NCBI GenBank assembly: GCA_946479435.1
Contig: CAMLFX010000118.1
Coordinates: 1 to 7,326, forward strand
Length of the DNA: 7,326 nt
Direction: 5' to 3'
DNA from: an uncultured Sphingobacteriales bacterium
GTDB lineage: Bacteria > Bacteroidota > Bacteroidia > Chitinophagales > Chitinophagaceae
Part shown: positions 4,797 to 7,326 of the stretch, one piece after another
Position numbering within the stretch: the stretch's first letter is position 1
How the letters are laid out: every line of letters begins with the position of its first letter
Notes under the pieces: generated by a model
Databases searched by the model: none
What the model saw: the letters and a program-made list of their open reading frames with translations, nothing else
What the model was told of the DNA's origin: nothing
Translations under genes and position numbers: made by a program

Positions 4797-5537
4797 ATGA
4801 ACAAACTAACAAACAAAGTAGCCCTGGTAACCGGTGGCAGCAGGGGTATGGGCAGCGCCATAGCAAAGAAACTGGCGGCAGAGGGTGCGAGCGTGGTGCT
4901 TACTTATGTACATGCTGAAGACAAGGCCAACACGGTAGCAGCAGACATCACCAAGGCAGGCGGCAAGGCCATAGCCGTGAAAGCCGATAGCGCAGAACCC
5001 GGAGCAATACTATCGGCCATTGGCAAAGCGGTATTGCATTTTGGGGGTATAGATATACTGGTGAACAACGCGGGCATTGCCATTGCCAAACCACTGGCAG
5101 ACTACACCCTGCAAGACTATGAAGCCACTATGAATGTAAACGTGCGGGCAGTATTTGTTGCTGCGCAGGAAGCTGCCAAACACATGAAAGCAGGCAGCCG
5201 CATAATAACCATTGGCAGCAATATGGGCGATAACGCCGTGACCGCAGGCATGACCTTGTACACGGCCAGCAAATCGGCACTACAGGGTTTAACACGCGGT
5301 ATGGCCCGCGACCTGGGCAGTCGCAAAATAACCGTGAACCTGGTGCAGCCCGGCCCGGTAGATACCGATATGAACCCCGCCCACAGCGAGCTTGCTAACC
5401 AGATGCGCAGTCGCATGGCGCTTGGCGAGTACGGCCATATAGACGATATAGCCGCCCTGGTAAGCTTCCTGGCAAGCGATGAGAGTAAATACATAACGGG
5501 CTCAATACTTACTGCCGATGGCGGCTTTAATGCCTAG
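4797..5537 (+). CDS. Short-chain dehydrogenase/reductase (classical SDR)
   Basis: A 246-aa classical SDR oxidoreductase. The Rossmann-fold nucleotide motif is TGGSRGMG at 12-19, D64 marks the adenine-binding site, NNAG is at 90-93, and the catalytic residues are N115, S141, Y155 and K159 (YTASK); PGPVDTDM at 185-192 follows the active site. R16 and the lack of an acidic residue after the second strand (LTYVHAED) favour NADP(H). It resembles FabG-like/3-oxoacyl-ACP-reductase-like SDRs, but substrate specificity cannot be assigned. Length is typical. The start at 4797-4799 is right at the beginning of the fold; upstream in-frame codons run through the promoter and the divergent HxlR gene. The divergent HxlR regulator suggests induction by its substrate or by electrophile stress, for example reduction of a reactive carbonyl or quinone-like compound. 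A hairpin terminator follows 25 bases after the stop. Confidence 0.93.
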   Translation: MNKLTNKVALVTGGSRGMGSAIAKKLAAEGASVVLTYVHAEDKANTVAADITKAGGKAIAVKADSAEPGAILSAIGKAVLHFGGIDILVNNAGIAIAKPLADYTLQDYEATMNVNVRAVFVAAQEAAKHMKAGSRIITIGSNMGDNAVTAGMTLYTASKSALQGLTRGMARDLGSRKITVNLVQPGPVDTDMNPAHSELANQMRSRMALGEYGHIDDIAALVSFLASDESKYITGSILTADGGFNA

Positions 5538-5561
5538 CACTACAGCTAGCAAACCAGGTAA

Positions 5562-5598
5562 ATACCCATGCTGTTCAGGAAGCGTGGGTATGGTTTTT
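5562..5598 (+). terminator. Rho-independent terminator of the SDR gene
   Basis: ATACCCATGC (5562-5571) pairs with GCGTGGGTAT (5582-5591) as a 10-bp stem with one T-G wobble and a 10-nt loop, followed by GG and TTTTT. It is correctly placed just after the SDR stop codon. Confidence 0.75.
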
Positions 5599-5748
5599 AA
5601 AGAGTTACGATGAGTAAATACTGACCGCAGCGTACTGTATAGTGCCGGGATAATAGTAGGTCAAATTAAAGTATATCTTGTATTATTGCATATTATTTTT
5701 ATTTAATGCAATTATTAATTGCGCAGATAATTATAATTTTACAAGACT

Positions 5749-6144
5749 ATGAAAACCACCAAACGCCTTTTACTTGTAGATGATGACAGGGACGACCTGG
5801 ATCTTTTTTCCAGCACCATAAAAGACCTCCGGCAACCGGTAAAACTGAAGATGGTACAAAACGGTAACGAGTTGCAAAACTTCCTTAAGGAATGCCCGAA
5901 AAACGAATTGCCCAACCTTGCGATACTGGACCTGAACATGCCTTATAAAGACGGTATAGAATGCCTGAGCATGATGAAGCAATCGACGGAATATAAACAT
6001 ATACCCGTGGTTATATTCTCCACATCGGTAAAGCACGATGTAAAACAGAAATGCTTTCAGCTGGGTGCTATGTCGTGCATAGAAAAGCCGGAGAACTACC
6101 AGACCTATAAAGAGGTAGTGCACTATATGGTAAACCTTGTGTAG
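5749..6144 (+). CDS. Stand-alone CheY-like response regulator
   Basis: A 131-aa protein consisting of a single receiver domain with no output domain. The acidic pocket is D11-D12-D13, the phospho-acceptor is D61 in LAILDLNMP, S91 is the conserved Ser/Thr (VVIFSTS), and K113 precedes P114 (IEKPEN). This is the Rcp1-like type common in Bacteroidota, phosphorylated by hybrid or bacteriophytochrome-like kinases and acting through protein contacts rather than DNA binding. No kinase is in the window, so its partner is unknown. The start at 5749-5751 has no Shine-Dalgarno and follows a very AT-rich stretch (about 5660-5745) with only near-matches to the -7 consensus (TATTTTTA at 5694-5701, TAATTTTA at 5734-5741). 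A strong terminator follows, so it is probably a single-gene unit. Confidence 0.93.
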   Translation: MKTTKRLLLVDDDRDDLDLFSSTIKDLRQPVKLKMVQNGNELQNFLKECPKNELPNLAILDLNMPYKDGIECLSMMKQSTEYKHIPVVIFSTSVKHDVKQKCFQLGAMSCIEKPENYQTYKEVVHYMVNLV

Positions 6145-6178
6145 CGGAGGAAGATGTTACAAATGAACAAACAAAATG

Positions 6179-6209
6179 AAAAGCCCGTACGTTGTGTGCG
6201 GGCTTTTTT
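6179..6209 (+). terminator. Rho-independent terminator of the response regulator
   Basis: AAAAGCCCG (6179-6187) pairs perfectly with CGGGCTTTT (6199-6207); TAC/GTG extends the stem with a wobble, leaving a 5-nt loop. A run of six T (6204-6209) completes it. It lies 34 bases past the response regulator stop codon. Confidence 0.9.
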
Positions 6210-6256
6210 ATGCGTAGTGTAGTAGTATAACCCTACCGGCAGCTTAGTATGGTTTC

Positions 6257-6309
6257 GTTCATTTTTAATTATCATGTTCATAAAACATGAACAATAAAAA
6301 ATTATGAAC
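6257..6309. repeat. Nested GTTCAT/ATGAAC inverted repeats
   Basis: GTTCAT occurs at 6257-6262 and 6276-6281, and its complement ATGAAC at 6287-6292 and 6304-6309. The inner pair forms TGTTCAT-AAAAC-ATGAACA (6275-6293); the outer pair encloses it. CATGTT/AACATG (6273-6278 and 6284-6289) gives an overlapping alternative palindrome. It sits in a gene-free AT-rich stretch between the response regulator terminator and the 88-aa membrane protein. It could be a multi-site operator or an RNA structure; there is no T-run behind it, so it is not a terminator. Confidence 0.6.
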
Positions 6310-6321
6310 AAAAAAACAATA

Positions 6322-6352
6322 TAAACAATTAAAAATGTCACTCAATTGTTTA
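6322..6352. repeat. 9-bp-arm inverted repeat
   Basis: TAAACAATT (6322-6330) and AATTGTTTA (6344-6352) are exact reverse complements separated by 13 bases. The repeat lies 13 bases after the nested GTTCAT repeats and about 70 bases before the 88-aa membrane protein gene. It is AT-only in the arms except for one C/G pair, so chance contribution is higher than for a mixed-base palindrome. Confidence 0.5.
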
Positions 6353-6424
6353 AATAGGTTGAAACGGATAGCACAGTAAGTTAACAAGGGGCTACTGTTT
6401 ATTAAGCGTACCTTTAGATCATTC

Positions 6425-6691
6425 ATGATGATCGTTAATTATCTTATCCCATCGGGAATAGCCTTTATTATTATTGTATTGCTGGTCATTAAACTATCAC
6501 AGCTTCGCAAAGTGCCCGGCAATAAGGGTGTGCTGCTGCTTGAATCGCTGCGCTTTCATGGTGTGTCGCATAGCAGCAATCGTAGCGTTATCAACTTCTT
6601 TCGCAAAAGCGATAAAGTAAACAGGATCATGTACACGCTTATAGGCTTCCTGATACTTATATTTTTTATACTGAAGAATGTAGCCAGATAA
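6425..6691 (+). CDS. Small two-helix membrane protein, unknown function
   Basis: An 88-aa protein, family not recognised. Hydrophobic helices lie at about residues 7-22 (LIPSGIAFIIIVLLVI) and 68-83 (IMYTLIGFLILIFFIL), linked by a ~45-residue hydrophilic, basic loop (LRKVPGNKG, LRFHGVSHSSNRS, FFRKSDKVNR). The many Lys and Arg next to both helices place the loop in the cytoplasm with both termini outside, by the positive-inside rule. Two adjacent ATGs (6425 and 6428) could serve as start. TACCTTTA at 6409-6416 is a 7-of-8 match to TAnnTTTG but would leave almost no leader. The inverted repeats upstream may control it. A terminator follows 39 bases after the stop. No catalytic motif is visible. 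Confidence 0.65.
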   Translation: MMIVNYLIPSGIAFIIIVLLVIKLSQLRKVPGNKGVLLLESLRFHGVSHSSNRSVINFFRKSDKVNRIMYTLIGFLILIFFILKNVAR

Positions 6692-6730
6692 TTTTATGGT
6701 CAAACTGCCTGCCGGGAAGAACTAAAACAA

Positions 6731-6761
6731 AAAAAGCGCCACCCATAGGGTAGCGCTTTTT
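6731..6761. terminator. Bidirectional terminator between convergent genes
   Basis: AAAAAGCGC-C-ACCC (6731-6744) pairs with GGGT-A-GCGCTTTTT (6748-6761) around the loop ATA. In plus-strand RNA the inner C/A is a mismatch; in minus-strand RNA the same position becomes a G-U wobble, giving a continuous 14-bp stem. T-tracts exist both ways (6757-6761 on plus; complement of 6725-6735 on minus). It ends both the 88-aa membrane protein gene and the RRM gene, and should be stronger for the RRM gene. Confidence 0.85.
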
Positions 6762-6805
6762 ACCTGATGTAAAATTTGTTTTGTGTTTGTGTTTTTCTTT
6801 AGCGT

Positions 6806-7108
6806 TTAGCCGGCTACCATCATATTGTTCTGGTAGGCCTGGTATGCCTGTTTCACCTGCCCGCAAGTGGTGCTGTTGATAGCCTCGCTTACGCTAATGA
6901 ACTGGCCCATAAAATTTTTCTTGTTCAGGGCGCGCATGGCAGCAAATGCCTGTGCATCGTTACACATTTGTACGTACGCATATCCACGTGGTGTATCGTA
7001 GTCGTCGGTAGGTACCTCTACGGTTGCAACCGGGCCGTAGGTGCTGAATAATGCTGTTAAATCGCTGGCTGTGATGTCGCGTCCAAGATTCCCGATAAAT
7101 AGTTCCAT
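6806..7108 (-). CDS. Single-RRM RNA-binding protein, solitary paralogue
   Basis: A 100-aa RRM protein. RNP2 is LFIGNL (residues 3-8) and RNP1 is RGYAYVQM (41-48), with aromatics F4, Y43 and Y45 kept. The C-terminal helix region reads LNKKNFMGQFISVSEAI, nearly identical to the RRM protein encoded at 571-843; 43 of the first 79 residues agree by eye. The tail from about residue 80 differs, being Gln/Asn/Tyr-rich (QVKQAYQAYQNN) and probably disordered. The start at 7106-7108 is at the domain edge as in its sisters. It is not in the cluster: it stands about 5.2 kb from the first RRM gene, has its own terminator and at least 218 gene-free bases upstream, so it appears to be separately regulated. 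Role: single-stranded RNA binding; targets unknown. Confidence 0.92.
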   Translation of the reverse strand: MELFIGNLGRDITASDLTALFSTYGPVATVEVPTDDYDTPRGYAYVQMCNDAQAFAAMRALNKKNFMGQFISVSEAINSTTCGQVKQAYQAYQNNMMVAG

Positions 7109-7326
7109 CTGTCTTCATTTTGTGTGCAGTAGCCCTTGGATAGACCAATGCACCGGTGTGTTAATTCGTTTTCCTCGTTCACCCCCGGAAAGCAGCCTGC
7201 CGCGTATAGCCCCTTTCTGTGGATGGATATAAAGATAACGACGATCGTTTTTCTTTACGATACAAAAATGCTTATACCGTTATCAATAAAAAATGACTTA
7301 TCGGCGAATGGTGATTTTTTGTCGGC
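7109..7326 (-). other. Gene-free upstream region of the solitary RRM gene
   Basis: No gene is supported in these 218 bases to the window edge. On the minus strand TATCTTTA (7230-7237) is a 7-of-8 match to the -7 consensus, with TTTTG (7263-7267) 25 bases further upstream, longer than the normal -33 spacing. Use of it would give a leader of over 100 nt. A small inverted repeat AACGA-CGA-TCGTT (7237-7249) touches the -7 candidate. All are weak on their own. Confidence 0.3.

Noticed and set aside
6123..6341. Minus-strand 72-aa frame over the terminator and inverted repeats
   Set aside because: It runs through a strong terminator and AT-rich repeats, and its composition is Phe/Ile-rich by AT bias.
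7293..7326. ATG opening a plus-strand frame at the window edge
   Set aside because: Only eleven codons are visible, with no ribosome binding site; cannot be judged.
1..7326. CRISPR array, tRNA, rRNA, insertion sequence or phage gene
   Set aside because: No regularly spaced direct repeats, cloverleaf, transposase or integrase signatures were found on either strand by eye.

Overview
The window looks like chromosomal DNA of a Bacteroidota bacterium, most likely from the Chitinophagaceae or a related Sphingobacteriia-type lineage. Three things support this: a secreted protein with a type IX secretion (T9SS type A) C-terminal sorting domain, -7 promoter elements of the Bacteroidota form TAnnTTTG, and a cold-shock-domain protein with the long basic N-terminal extension typical of this phylum. 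Shine-Dalgarno sequences are mostly absent or weak, as is usual there. The lineage is inferred from sequence style, not from a database match. No rRNA, tRNA, CRISPR array, transposase or phage gene is visible.

Left part (1-1720, minus strand): three small single-domain RRM RNA-binding proteins (about 98, 96 and 90 aa) are followed by a cold-shock-domain protein and a clear rho-independent terminator at the window edge. They probably form one transcription unit with a -7 element near 1713-1720 and a leader of about 100 nt. Divergent from it is a 77-aa winged-helix-like protein (1797-2030), convergent with a membrane fatty-acid (acyl-CoA/acyl-lipid) desaturase (2067-2837, minus). RRM proteins, a CSD protein and a desaturase together suggest a cold or membrane-fluidity adaptation neighbourhood (inference).

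Middle (3013-4236, minus): a T9SS-sorted secreted protein and, 57 bases upstream of it, a 99-aa proline-rich exported protein with a duplicated 18-residue motif. Then comes a divergent pair: an HxlR-family regulator (4318-4701, minus) and a short-chain dehydrogenase/reductase (4797-5537, plus). Their 95-bp shared intergenic region holds a perfect 17-bp inverted repeat, a second imperfect copy and -7 elements facing both ways, a textbook arrangement for a regulator controlling its neighbour and itself.

Right part (5749-7326): a stand-alone CheY-like receiver protein with a strong terminator; an AT-rich intergenic stretch with nested GTTCAT/ATGAAC inverted repeats and a second 9-bp-arm inverted repeat; an 88-aa protein with two predicted membrane helices; a terminator usable on both strands; and a fourth RRM protein (6806-7108, minus), closely similar to the third RRM protein of the left cluster and preceded by a gene-free stretch of 218 bases.

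The most notable features are the density of RRM paralogues beside a CSD protein and a desaturase, the HxlR/SDR operator architecture, and the unexplained inverted-repeat cluster at 6257-6352.
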